Source: Craspedostauros australis (lineage: Eukaryota; Bacillariophyta; Bacillariophyceae; Mastogloiales; Achnanthaceae). From it: a stretch of 64,000 nt of DNA. Within the stretch, counting starts at the first letter, position 1. Each line of letters starts with the position of its first letter. The notes under the pieces were generated by a model, which did no database searches, was not told the origin of the DNA, and was given only the letters and a program-made list of their open reading frames with translations. This document shows positions 42,808-53,443 of the stretch, piece by piece. The stretch spans positions 434,001 through 498,000 of the forward strand of contig JAMXDE010000028.1 of the NCBI GenBank assembly GCA_026770025.1. Reading direction: 5' to 3'. The position numbers were made by a program, and so were the translations under genes.

Positions 42808-42844
42808 AGACATTCTGTGCCACGCGTTGCCGTGCACCACGGAA

Positions 42845-43144
42845 TCACTCCATCGATGCGCGGAACTTGGGATGCGAGATGATGTCGCTGTCCGACGCAT
42901 CTTCGTCACCTGCAAGGTACTCTGGATTTTCGAAGTAGTGACGACGCGCGTAGCTTGCCAATTCAAAGCCTGTAATCCATGAAAGACCGCACGAGATGAT
43001 CATGACGCGTGGGAAGTTGCGTTCGTTGAAGAGCCGTGATCTTCCGATGACTTGCAACACCGTCATCTTGTTCTGTCGCACGGCGTCTCTCGTTTCGTGG
43101 AGAGCGGACATGAACCTCGCTGCTCGGATGATTGTGCTCGACAT
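42845..43144 (-). CDS. Small single-pass protein, probably mitochondrial
   Basis: The 99-residue frame starts at ATG 43144 (MSSTIIRAARFMSALHETRD). Its first ~45 residues are basic and hydroxylated with few acids, like a mitochondrial presequence or a matrix-facing segment. One hydrophobic stretch follows (RVMIISCGLSWITGFELAS), then an acidic C-terminus (EYLAGDEDASDSD). I do not recognise the family; a small accessory subunit of an inner-membrane complex would fit the shape but is not shown. The frame stays open upstream only from non-ATG codons. Confidence 0.6.
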   Translation of the reverse strand: MSSTIIRAARFMSALHETRDAVRQNKMTVLQVIGRSRLFNERNFPRVMIISCGLSWITGFELASYARRHYFENPEYLAGDEDASDSDIISHPKFRASME

Positions 43145-43956
43145 GGTGGTGTGAAGATTTCGGATGTGAGATGTGAGATAGATGGAAGAAAGGAATGTTC
43201 GTTCGATGCTCTGCTGCGAAATGCTACGACGAGTTGTTGAATTGTTGAGTTGCCGAGTTGTGCGCTTTGAAAGTGGACGATGCAATGGTCCAAACAGAGT
43301 GGCGCAGGCGATGAGTGGTTGGCATGACAAGCAACGGAACGCTTTGATGCGCTCGAAGGGAGGGGGCAGAAAAATGACGGCACAAAGCCTTGCGTCGGCG
43401 AAATTCTGATCGGATGTGGTCTTGATCTTGGTGTCGCAGTGAGGCGTACGTCATCAATGTGGAAGACAATTACAATCCTTCGGAACTGACGTCATCACTC
43501 AACGACGCAAAAAGACTTCGCCAGCTCTGCGACTCCAGAGAATAGTAGTGCATAACACCTAGCTTCAGTTTCTCTCGACAGAGATAGGGAGAGAGCCATA
43601 CTCGTAGCTAGGATGGATTTGTGCTGTTACCATAGAGCGTTAGACCAGCCAAGGATACCATTCTCTGTGCTCGAAGAGTTGCCATCAAGGGAATGGAGAT
43701 CAGCCTCGCTCCGGCACTAAACCGAGGCATCTCAGCTGCCCACGTACCAGACGTACGAGCCGCCTCCTCTCTCATCCTTTGCTAAACCTCTGCACAGGCA
43801 GACTGATAGGTTGTGATCAGTCTCCTTTTCCATCCACAAAGCTGATCGAGTGCAACACATCATACTGTTGTCATGCCCATCACCTGCAATGCCTCTCTCC
43901 ATTCCAATTTCAACAGCAGCAGCAGCAGCAACAGCAACCACAGCCGCAGCATCTTG
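43145..43956. other. Intergenic region with CATACTCGTA
   Basis: About 800 bases hold the promoter of the small gene and the 3' end of the exostosin gene. CATACTCGTA is at 43597-43606. CAG/CAA-rich text near 43915-43940 borders the exostosin 3' end. Confidence 0.45.
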
Positions 43957-45663
43957 TTATCTCCAAGGCAACAACCCCTCCTTCTCCAGCTCGTATTGCA
44001 TCGATTCCCAGATGTGGGTGTACGCGTCACCAAAGTCGGTCGAAACGACAGGATCCCCGAATCCATACAAGAACGCTCCCTGCATATCCTTCATGATGGA
44101 CCTGAGGTAGTGTCGATCTACGCTCGCAAATGTTCGGCGCAGCTCCTCAAATTGGGATTGCGTAAACTCGGCTTCCCCAATCTCCGGAAAATCCTGCCAC
44201 GGAATCTGATCGCGGTACGGCATGTGCGGATGATCGGCGCCCGTGACGTTGAATCCAAAGAGGACCTTGCACGGCGCATCGCACAGACCTCGCAACCGCG
44301 AACCGATGCGCAGCGGGATGCAGCCCGATACCATCGCAGCGGATAAGGACCGCGATGTGGGCGTGTCGCCGCACATGATGAGGCAGAATTCGCTCGATCG
44401 CATCTTGGCGTTGTACTCGTGCTCCGGCATGGTTGTCAATGGGAAGGCGCTGTTCTTGCGGATGCCAAACAGCTGCACGTCCATGTCCTTGGCGTGCGTG
44501 GCATTGCTGCGTTGAATCAGCGGTGATAGCATGCCGTCGCGGTGGCAACCGGCCCATGCCTTGGCATTGGGACGATCGCTGCCGACGTAGAATACGTAGT
44601 TTGGGGTTCGGGGAGCCTCCATCGCGTTGGACAGATCCGCCATCGATCGATCCTGCGGTTGGCGCACGACGTACGGGATGGGCACGATCTTCTCCTTGGA
44701 GATGTACTGCCACTTGGAGTTGCGTTCAAATCCCAACGACCAGATGGCCACCTTGTACGTCGCCATCACGGGCTGCTTCAGCGTGCGAAGGATGATCGGC
44801 AACCCGATGAGCTGCTTGACCTTGGGATTCCATGTCGGCGTGAGAAAGACGTGCGGCGTCGGTGGATACTTGCGAATGGCGCGGATGGGATGCAGCATGG
44901 CGAGCTTGTTGTGCAAGATGCGGGATTTGTAGTAGTTGGCAACGGCCGTATTGTTGCCCAGCGCGTCGGGACGGTCGCGAATCTTGTTGTGGAAATGCAG
45001 GTATCCTGGCACGAGAATGACGTCGGCCTCGCTGGGATCGTCGGTGCGGCCCTGTTCGTGGGTCATGCGGAGAAAGCCTCGGTGCAACCATATCTCCGCG
45101 CTCTCTTCATTCAAGGATCGTTCGTAATACGCCGTGGCGCGCTCGGGGTCGTAGTCGATGAGATCGGTGGTGATTTTGGGCATGGGCAGGACGTAGAACT
45201 TGTACTTCGGTTTGCCGTTGTTGCTGGTGGCGTACCTTGATTTCATCGGATGCCATATTTTTTGTTTCTGATTGTGCCCGCTCCCTGAAATTGCATTCAG
45301 ATTCATAGCTGCGGTTGCGGTTGAATTTGCGAATGAATACAGCTGCGGCTGCTGATGATTGCGGTTGTTCAGTTGCATCGATGCTTCCATGCTTGTTGTG
45401 CGGAACAAAGTCGCACACCATATGAGCGCGCAGAGCGAAACCAACAACCACAATCGGATGCTGTAGAACTGTCGTATTCGTTCCGAAAGACTGGCATTCT
45501 GTGATTGCTGCTGCTGCTGCTGCTTGTGATGACCATGTTGTTGATCATCATGGTGATGGACGTGATGGATATGATTTACGTGATGGGCATGCCTCTCCTG
45601 TTGCTTCGCACCACCAGCGCTTGCGCGTATTCGAAGCAGGCTTCCGGCCACGCCTGCCTTCAT
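43957..45663 (-). CDS. Exostosin-family glycosyltransferase (GT47-like)
   Basis: The 568-residue type II membrane protein has a short cytosolic tail rich in His (about 25-46) and Gln (48-53). A single transmembrane helix follows (LWLLVSLCALIWCATLF, 71-87), then a lumenal catalytic region. The exostosin signature is clear: YFYVLPMP-like start (KFYVLPMPKITTDLI), ADVILVPGYLHF, and the donor-binding block MRSSEFCLIMCGDTPTSRS followed by AAMVSGCIPLRIG. It should add a sugar to a polysaccharide or glycoprotein in the Golgi; donor and acceptor are not predictable. A second Golgi-type glycosyltransferase starts divergently about 0.5 kb away. Confidence 0.9.
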   Translation of the reverse strand: MKAGVAGSLLRIRASAGGAKQQERHAHHVNHIHHVHHHDDQQHGHHKQQQQQQSQNASLSERIRQFYSIRLWLLVSLCALIWCATLFRTTSMEASMQLNNRNHQQPQLYSFANSTATAAMNLNAISGSGHNQKQKIWHPMKSRYATSNNGKPKYKFYVLPMPKITTDLIDYDPERATAYYERSLNEESAEIWLHRGFLRMTHEQGRTDDPSEADVILVPGYLHFHNKIRDRPDALGNNTAVANYYKSRILHNKLAMLHPIRAIRKYPPTPHVFLTPTWNPKVKQLIGLPIILRTLKQPVMATYKVAIWSLGFERNSKWQYISKEKIVPIPYVVRQPQDRSMADLSNAMEAPRTPNYVFYVGSDRPNAKAWAGCHRDGMLSPLIQRSNATHAKDMDVQLFGIRKNSAFPLTTMPEHEYNAKMRSSEFCLIMCGDTPTSRSLSAAMVSGCIPLRIGSRLRGLCDAPCKVLFGFNVTGADHPHMPYRDQIPWQDFPEIGEAEFTQSQFEELRRTFASVDRHYLRSIMKDMQGAFLYGFGDPVVSTDFGDAYTHIWESMQYELEKEGLLPWR

Positions 45664-46179
45664 GCTTCTCGCATGAGGTTTGGATCAATCAATGGCGTCC
45701 AGCGTGGAAGTGTGCGACTCTTTCTTTCTCTGGTATAATATGATAGAATATGATATGATATGCTTGAGTACAATACTGTTCCAGAGACGAGGGCTGCGGT
45801 TGTGTTGGGAGGAGGAGGAAGAGGAGTCGGAACCAACAATGATGTCTCGAGTTGTCGTCACGAAAATGGCGCCAAAGCACATCCAAAAGACCGGACGTTC
45901 GCGTTGTTGCTATCGAACGAAAACTGTTGCAACGGACAGACAACATGTTTGCGGACAACCACGACCGAGAAACGGAATGACCAAGAAGAACGCGCCGTGG
46001 ACAAATGCAACCGACATTCTTCCTCCTCATTGTTTGCTTCCTCCCACCGCACTCATAGTCGTACAATACCAATAGCTCATACCATACCCACACTCCTCCA
46101 TCGGTGTTGCCGTCGCTGCCGTCGCAGCACGTTCAGGTTCATCTCTCGAAGAGGGCAGATCAACGCGGAAAGGAGCATC
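45664..46179. promoter_or_regulatory. Shared promoter region of two glycosyltransferase genes
   Basis: These 516 bases separate two divergent starts, so both promoters lie here. TATGATAGAATATGATATGATATG (45739-45762, AT-rich) may hold a TATA-like element. The frame of the right-hand gene is open back to an ATG at 45760, which would shrink the spacer to 96 bases. Confidence 0.5.
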
Positions 46180-48287
46180 ATGATGAAATCGCCGCCAAGC
46201 AGCAAGGGGTCCAACCAACGCATGCCACCGCGGCTGCAGAAACGGCAGATGAAGAAGGCCATCCCGCCCGTGCTCTTTATCTTCATGGGCTGCATCGCCT
46301 TGCTCAACACGATGATCGTTGTGCTGCCATCGTACTATTTGGGCGACCCAGCAGGAGGTTCACAACGGGGGGACTTTGCGCAGCATCCGGATGCGCTGGG
46401 GACGGCATCGCAGACCAACAATCTTGACACAAAGAGAATAACGAGGCCCTACGGCGTTCATGATGTGGCCGGCGATAATGTGCTTCTTCAGAAGTTCCAA
46501 GAAAGGCTCAAGCTGCAGGAGGCAAACGATCGACCAGCTGCTCAGCAACAGCAACAACAGCATCGACAGAATGGCGTCAACGTCGAAACCAATGGGAAGC
46601 AGCACGGCGGCGACACAGCGAAAGTTACATCAGACCAGCATGGAAATGAAAGAATATCACAATCAAAGCACATCGCTGGACCAAATGCCGGCTCCTCCAC
46701 TGCCGACATCACAACCACCACCGGCGGCAGCAGCAGCAGCAGCGACGTCAAGTACCATGTCATCTTCTCGACAGGATGCTCCATCTTCCAGGATTGGCAG
46801 TCGTACGTCTTCTTCTATCACATCCTGCAATCTGGTCAACTGGGAGACGTGACGCGCATCGTATCGGGCTGCAAGAAGAAAGAGGAAGTGCAGATTCAGC
46901 AGGTCTTTGACGATGAATACGCCGTCATGGCACCGGATCGATTCCATCTGCATCTGACGCCAGATTTCTCAAGGGTTCATGGCAAGCCCTTCAAGTATTA
47001 CAACAAACCGTTCGGCGTGCGGCATTGGATGGAGCACGCCCTGGGATATCCCGACAACCATGAGGAGCACGATAACACCATCGTCATCTTGCTGGATCCG
47101 GATCAGATTCTGTTGCGCCCTTTCACGAATGACTTCTCCAACGCGACCGAGATGTGGCGCAAGAAGCGTATGGACAAGGACATTCCGCGGCCCACCAAGG
47201 TCGAGCACGGATCGGCATTCACGCAATCCTACGGGTTCAATCTGCAATGGAAGGACAAGGTCAATATCACGAAGATACTGTTGGAGCTCGGCCGTGATCC
47301 AGTCTCTAACCTTGACACAATGTCAAGGAATTATGCTTGGGATTACTTCATGGCGGCTGGTCCGCCCTACATTGCAACAGGTGAGAGCGTTGATTGTTGG
47401 TTGTTGGGCGTGGTGTGCTACGCATGCGTAGAGTACATGCTATTCTCCATGTTGCTCTATGTCACTGCACTCCACAATGGCAAGGCATTGTGCTCTTCTC
47501 TGTTCTGTATACGAGCACATGGCAGCGTCAACAACACAACACAACACAAATCTGCGTATGTTTGACCTCCAATGACTGGCTACTTTTCTTCTGGCACTCA
47601 TCCAACGCACTCTCCCTTTCAATCCACCACCGCCGCCAACATAACCACTCAACAATCACAGCCAAGGACATGTACGCCATCGTGGAGAGCTGGAGCGACT
47701 TCGTCCCGTACGTGCACGATCAGTACCCGCATCTGCTGGCAGAGATGTTCGGATACAACATCGCAGCGGCCCATCTCGACATCAAGCACACGGTCGCAAA
47801 CAGCTTCATGGTGTCGGACGTCTTCACCGGCCCCGAGGGATGGGAGCTGGTGCGCAGCGTGCCGCCCGAACAGCAGTGCGAGGGCTACCCATTCGAGAAG
47901 CTTCCGCACGTCATCCACTACTGCCAATCCTACTACATCGGCAAGTGGTTCATCAACAAGTACCGTCTGCGCAAGGACTTCATCAGCTGCGAGGCTCCCT
48001 TGCTGAAGCAGCCGCCGGCCGATGTCGCCGTCCGGTACAACTACGGCCTCAAGCCCGATAGGAAGCGCAAGAAGTACACCAAGGCCCAGCCGTCCCAGAT
48101 GGCCTTCATGGCCTGCGGTCTGATCCGCGCCCTGAATCAGGCGGCCGTGTACTACAAGGACCATCACTGCGATCCAAAGACCGCCAACTACGAGTACTCC
48201 TACGTGTTCCATGACAACATGGAGGATGAGGAATTTGATGATGATGACACGGTGACCAAGAATGTGACAGCAGACACCAAGAAGTAA
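46180..48287 (+). CDS. Hydroxyproline arabinosyl-/Ser-galactosyltransferase-like protein
   Basis: Exons 46180-47380 and 47662-48287 join in phase 1 (PPYIAT-A-KDMYAIVESW), giving 608 residues. A type II anchor (VLFIFMGCIALLNTMIVVLP, about 31-50) precedes a Gln/Ser/Thr-rich stem. The catalytic part has HVIFSTGCSIFQDWQSYVFFYH, VTRIVSGC, YYNKPFGVRHWMEHA and the metal/donor motif ILLDPDQILLRPF. This is the pattern of plant HPAT and algal peptidyl-serine galactosyltransferases, which glycosylate secreted Hyp-rich proteins in the Golgi. The acidic tail is unusual. I prefer ATG 46180 because it puts the anchor near the N-terminus; the open extension to 45760 looks like leader. Confidence 0.85.
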
Positions 48288-48817
48288 GCTAAAGCACTAA
48301 CGCAGTATTCACAAAGTACGCGCTCTCCGAGTCATCGCATTAAGCTTGTCCCAAAAATGAATAGCGCTCCTGTTCGTTTGTCGTGGCTGGGTGGCATTGC
48401 CGACGGTAGCAGCGGCTATCTTCACAAGAAGTACGCTTGTTTCTGCGCTCCAACGTTTGTCTACACTAGCCATCAGTCTAAAACTGCTTGGTCCAAGTGG
48501 TCAACTCCGCCATTTCCGTCCGCGCGTCGACCGTCAGTGAAAAAACGAGCGGCGACAAACAAGGAGACGACAACCGATCCTTCCACGATGGCGGCAGATC
48601 GTGTGTTGGGACCACGCTACAACCAACGCAAAAATGGAGGCTGCACCGAACTGCAACAAACATCCAACAAGGGAAGCAACCAACCAACCAAGCAACCAAC
48701 CAAGCAAGACAACGCAAAGAGGAGCTCTGGAAAGAAAGATCCTTTGGTGGCTTGAAAGAAACAGAAAAACAAACCGAGATACAGTCGAAGAGATAGTCGA
48801 AGAGACAAAGGGAGACG
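48288..48817. promoter_or_regulatory. Upstream region of eIF3L
   Basis: About 530 bases between the glycosyltransferase stop and the eIF3L start. AACCAACCAAGC-type repeats lie at 48677-48712, probably in the leader. No gene is seen. Confidence 0.45.
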
Positions 48818-50769
48818 ATGGATAACGACAACGATGCATGCGTCCCGCAAGCGGTGAAGGACTTCGTCTTCGATCTGTACGACTCTGTGACTGCGTCGCA
48901 GTTCACCGAGGAGCAGATGGGGCACTACAACACTGCCTTCCGCGACTTGAGTGCCAAGGTGCGTGGCAGCACAGTGGATGGTGGACGCATGGAGCGATGG
49001 CGATGGCGATGGAGTGGTTGCAATGGGATGCGTGGTCTTGGCCGATCTGGATGATCAAACTTTGTTTGTCAACCGCAGCAGAGGCCTCTCTCTTGGTGGT
49101 GGTGCAGTATCATAGTCGTACACACGTCTACGCGCGCACATGTACATGTACATGTACATGTACTTGCACATACTCTCTGGAACAAAGCACTCACACCACC
49201 CCTTGCTTCACTCGTTGCTTCACTCACTGCTTCACTTTGCTCCATGATGATCATCCCATCAACATGTCAACCTGTCAACCCTGATGAAATCAACATCAAC
49301 ACCAACAGTACTTTGGAAGCACGCCATGGCCATCACCGCAAGCCATCGTGGCGGAATGCAACGGAGATCCGCTGTTCCTGGGACTCTACCGCGAAATGAC
49401 GCACCGCCACTGGCACAGCATCGCCAGACCGGGCCTCCGCGATCATCTCGAGGGATGGGAGGTCTACCGCGACCTCTTCGAGGAGATCCTGGATGATGCG
49501 GAGGACTTTGCTTTCTCCGAGGGACAGGATCGCTTCTTCATCCTTCCGGAATGGGCATTCGATGTCCTCAACGAGTTCGTCTACGAGTTCCAGGGCTTCT
49601 GCCAGCTGCGCACGGGCCTCCACAACAGCGCATCCAGACACAACCTCCTCAGCGGCACCAACCTCAACGGCGAGCCTTTGATCAACACCAACCCCTCCGG
49701 CAAGGTGCACCCCAACGTCATCGACAGTGTCACGGCGGTCGCCCAGTGCGGCGGCGATGTTTGGTCGGCGGAGACCGTCTGCTACTACCTCCACAGGCTC
49801 ATCACCATCGGCATGTCGCCAAACTGCAAATCCGCGACCTTCCAGTACCTCGGTATCTTCGCCAGCGTCGCTCTCAGCCGTCTGGAATGCCTCATCGGCG
49901 ACTACACAGGCAGTTTGGAGGCCATGGCGCCCATCCTTGACACCAACTTGGTTGTCAAGAAGGCCGACATCGACACCAAGACAGCGCGCGAGGTCATCGA
50001 AGATTGCGTCGCGGCCAGGCTCTCCCTCTCCTACCACGCGGGCGTCAGCTTCCTCATGATGCGCCGGCTCAAGGATGCGTCCGTCGTGCTCGGCGACAAC
50101 TGCTCCTTCGTGCAGAGGGCGATGAAGACCGGCCAGCTGCGCAAGCTGCAAGGTTCCGATCAGTTCGTCAAAACGTTCGACCGCATGATCGCTCTCCTCG
50201 CAATCTGCATGCAGCTCTCCCCGCTCGTCACCGTCGACGAATCCATCCAGAAAGTCATCCGCGAGAAGCACGGGCAGCAGCTCGGCCAGGGCAAGCTCAC
50301 CGACCTATTCGCCAACTGCAGTCCCAAATTCATCAACCCTGCCTACCCAGACTTCACCACGCCAAACGGCGGACAGGCGGACAACGCCCCCAAGTCGCAA
50401 ATCAGACTCTTCGAGCAGAACATCCTCACGCGCTACCCCTCCATGTCCAAGCTCCGCTCCTACCTCAAACTCTACACCTCCATCGCCATCTCCAAGCTCG
50501 AGTCCTTCGAGAATGACGCCAAGAATCTCCTGGCCTTGAAATTGTACATGCGGCAGCTGGAGAGCTCCGATTCCTACCCCTCCCTGGCCAACAACACCTA
50601 CAGGTCCGCCCTGGACATCCACTACTACATCGAGGGCGACGTCGTGCAAGTGGACGAGGCGGAGAAGCAGCGACGGTTCGAGAACTACTTCTTCGGACAG
50701 ATCGCGCAATCGATGGCGATCCACAAGGACGCCTCCGCCATATCGACCAAGGTGGGATCGGATCCATGA
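48818..50769 (+). CDS. EIF3L: Translation initiation factor eIF3 subunit L
   Basis: eIF3L is a PCI-domain subunit of the eIF3 complex that loads the 40S ribosome. Exons 48818-48958 and 49309-50769 join in phase 0 (RDLSAK-YFGSTPWPS), giving 533 residues, close to the human 564. The family start VPQAVKDFVFDLYDSV, the YFGSTPWPSPQAIVAE block, the long helical middle and the C-terminal PCI region (about 330-480) are all present. The intron has donor GTGCGT and contains an ACATGT repeat. Frame and length are intact. Confidence 0.95.
49138..49163. repeat. ACATGT repeat in eIF3L intron
   Basis: About four tandem copies of the self-complementary hexamer ACATGT. Confidence 0.85.
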
Positions 50770-51403
50770 ATTGGCCAATCAAGAACAAGTAAAAAGAAAG
50801 TGAAACGCAAGCAGCAGCATGGAGTATAGCGCATACACTTGTAGACTACTCTAATGAGGTAAAAGCACAGCACAGCACGGCACGGCACAGCACATATTTG
50901 TACGCATCCACATTGCTCTGCTGAAGACGCATGGAATGTGGTTGGGAGATTGCTGCAAGAGTTGGTCACATTTCTTGGTCCGTACAGAGAATGAACTGTG
51001 TCCAAGCCACTCGTATAGTAGATCATTGCGGCGGGCCTCTACGAGCATGGGTGGCTATCACGTGGTTTCCGTCTGCTCGTGAAGCCATTCAATCGCATCT
51101 TCAAGGACAGCACTCTACTCCAACTGAATGATGCACTTGTACTCGTACGTATGGAGCTACTTCATTTGTTGAGTTACACAATATCATGCATTATAGAAAC
51201 CTAGTAGGTCCGAGGATGCCACCTCAGCCTTCATCGTTCGACGAGTATGGCGCAGTCAGTCAGTGTTGCGAATCCGCGTTGATTCATGCTGTGCGTCGAT
51301 CAGTACTTGAGTGGGCGTCCTCGGAGTATGGCAGAGCCTTCCGTATTGTCAAATCACTTGATTGGTTCGTTGGATGGTTGATCGGTGCAGAAGTGCCCAA
51401 TCT
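50770..51403. other. Convergent 3' region, eIF3L / propeller protein
   Basis: About 630 bases between two converging stop codons. CAGCACGGCACGG-type text lies at 50868-50893 and TACTCGTA at 51140-51147. No gene is seen. Confidence 0.45.
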
Positions 51404-53443
51404 TTACATCATCCCGCTCACATCGTCGGCGTCTTGAGTGGGCGCCTGAGCCTTGGCAGCCGCCTTGCGTCGATCCAAGTGCGCGAGCATGACGACCACC
51501 AGAATGAAGAGAATGGGCAGCACGATGAACAGAATCATCATGTTGTCATCAAAATTATCGTTTCCAAACAGGTTGTTGGTTTTCCTGACTGTAGATGTGT
51601 TGCTGTCCTCAGAGGAGGAGTCACCGGACGAAGTGTCGGCCACTCTTGCGCTCGGAGCTCCCGTTGGCGACTCTGAGGCGCCGGTAAATCCGGTATCTCT
51701 GTCGAGGGACACCACGAAGATGTCGACGATGTTCTGATGTGTGTCGATCGAGTTGCCGAAAGCGATGGCATGGCCGGCATTGTCCATCGTCAACGATTTG
51801 ATGCCGTCGTACCGCTTCTTGGTATCGTCGAAACGAACGCTTTGCATCCAGTCGATGGTTCCGTTCAGATCTATGAGCTTGGTGACGAAGACTCCGATGC
51901 CCAAGTCGCTGCTGTCCTCGACGATCTCGTCGTCCACGATGCCCCAGCCATTGGGGTATGTGCCGCCGATGTACACGATCTTCTCGCCGTTGACTTCGGC
52001 CACGTCGCAAACAGCACCGCCGATGCCGGATCCGCTGAGCTGCTTCTTCCAAATCGTGGAGAGGTTGTCCGCATCCATCTTGATGATGAATGCTCCCCCG
52101 TCGACGGTGCCTTCGATTTTGCCGCGGGTTGTACCAACGATGTAGAGTTTGTCGCCCAAGTTGCAGATTGCGTTGATGATGTCAGTCTTTTCTGGCTGGC
52201 TGCCGAGTCTCCAAGAGGCGACGCTTTGGGTACTCACAACTTTGCCCAAGTTCGGGTCGATTTTGGTGATGAAGCCATCCAGGTCGCCAACGTGCGTGGT
52301 CTTGCTACCGAATGCGTCGCCGACCGCGGAGGTGGAGCCACCGACGATGAGGAGGTCGCGTTCCTCAATGTACACGATCGAGCTGACCATGGTGGTGCCC
52401 AAATCGTCGCTGTTGTTGAGGTCCAAGAACCATTCCAAGACGCCGGTGTTGGCATTGATCTTCTGGACGCCGGAAGCGAAGGAGCTGGTGACTAGCTTCT
52501 TCGCCTTCAGGGTCTCCAGAACCTCAATTTCTCGGAACGGGGGCTCAGCAGGCGTGGCGGCCAGGTGCTCGAGCAGGGTGCGCGGCATCTTCTCATCCTG
52601 GAAGATTCCAACGTACACCCAGTGCTGGTTGCCACCGGCGGTGTTGTTGGCCGCGAGCTTGCCGTAAGCTTGCGCTTTGACAGTCGTGGGGTACGTGAAC
52701 GCCAGTTGTTGATGCGTGTAGGTGGTGGGATTCCATCCATTATTCTGAAAGTCGAGGTCGTACTCTCCGTAGAGAGATGGATTTCCGTCGATCGTGCCGA
52801 GGTTGACGTCTTTGAAGTGCTCCTTGACGTCTTCCGATCGCGTCGCCAGAGTCTGCGTGTTGACCAACGCAAGGGCTTCCTCCATGCGCGTCAGCTTCCG
52901 CATGGTGGAGTCTTTGAACTCGGTAGGTATTTCGGCATGACCCAACCCGAGCACGTCGTGGTACATGAAGTTACCAGCCAGAAAGGCCGTGGTGAATGAT
53001 ACGAAGTTATGGTCCCTGTGCGACAGGTCGGAGGAGTCGGAGGGAATTCCCACGGGCGATTCCTCGTGAATCAAATCCATGGCCGAGCAATGGTGAAGGC
53101 CCGGGATGGAGCGGATATGGACGATGCTCTGCTCGTCGAAGCTCCCTGGTTTGACGTTTCCAAGGTTGAGCACTCCCACGAAGCAGACCATGTAGTCATC
53201 GAGTTCTTGGGCGGAGAATTTGAGCCCTGCGCCGCCCAAAAAGCCGTTCCTCCAGAAGGTGCCGCTGAACACGAGCTGGTTTTCGAAGGAATTGAAATGA
53301 GCGTTGCTGGCGTATCCGCCGCCGCCTTTCGACTTGATCATCCATCCTGCTCCTGTGCTCGGTGATGTCGATTGTCCAGCAACCTGCGTCGTGGCAAGTC
53401 CGAGGGCCAGGCAGACTGCGAGGTTGGTCATTGGTCCCATCAT
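51404..53443 (-). CDS. Secreted beta-propeller type I membrane protein
   Basis: The 679-residue protein has a signal peptide (about 1-23, ending TTQVAG), a large ectodomain, one transmembrane helix near the C-terminus (MILFIVLPILFILVVVMLAH, about 634-653) and a short tail. The ectodomain repeats beta-propeller blades of the form 'IVYIEERDLLIVGGST', 'LYIVGTTRGKIEGTVDGGAFI' and 'IVYIGGTYPNGWG', resembling PQQ/SBBP-type blades. Several N-glycosylation sites (NNT, NNS, NLS, NGT, NTS) suit a surface protein. A Ser/Thr/Asp-rich stalk links propeller and membrane. Function is unknown; adhesion or sensing is inference. No catalytic residues are recognised. Confidence 0.82.
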   Translation of the reverse strand: MMGPMTNLAVCLALGLATTQVAGQSTSPSTGAGWMIKSKGGGGYASNAHFNSFENQLVFSGTFWRNGFLGGAGLKFSAQELDDYMVCFVGVLNLGNVKPGSFDEQSIVHIRSIPGLHHCSAMDLIHEESPVGIPSDSSDLSHRDHNFVSFTTAFLAGNFMYHDVLGLGHAEIPTEFKDSTMRKLTRMEEALALVNTQTLATRSEDVKEHFKDVNLGTIDGNPSLYGEYDLDFQNNGWNPTTYTHQQLAFTYPTTVKAQAYGKLAANNTAGGNQHWVYVGIFQDEKMPRTLLEHLAATPAEPPFREIEVLETLKAKKLVTSSFASGVQKINANTGVLEWFLDLNNSDDLGTTMVSSIVYIEERDLLIVGGSTSAVGDAFGSKTTHVGDLDGFITKIDPNLGKVVSTQSVASWRLGSQPEKTDIINAICNLGDKLYIVGTTRGKIEGTVDGGAFIIKMDADNLSTIWKKQLSGSGIGGAVCDVAEVNGEKIVYIGGTYPNGWGIVDDEIVEDSSDLGIGVFVTKLIDLNGTIDWMQSVRFDDTKKRYDGIKSLTMDNAGHAIAFGNSIDTHQNIVDIFVVSLDRDTGFTGASESPTGAPSARVADTSSGDSSSEDSNTSTVRKTNNLFGNDNFDDNMMILFIVLPILFILVVVMLAHLDRRKAAAKAQAPTQDADDVSGMM

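Larger units (their letters stand above)
40272..42844. other. Gene-free stretch with repeats
   Basis: About 2.6 kb hold no frame with convincing protein composition. Visible items are CATACTCGTA at 40477-40486 and its reverse complement at 42123-42132, GCATT-rich text at 41930-41976, a TTCG repeat at 42444-42465, and a 10-base inverted repeat at 42770-42807. The left part is the promoter of the plastid orphan. Confidence 0.45.

Noticed and set aside
45760-46179. N-terminal extension of the HPAT-like enzyme
   Set aside because: It is open and starts with ATG, but its Cys/Arg/Thr-rich composition is leader-like and it would bury the type II anchor about 170 residues in.
49333-50271. 312-codon minus-strand frame
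   Set aside because: It is antisense to eIF3L; its composition is that of reversed coding sequence.
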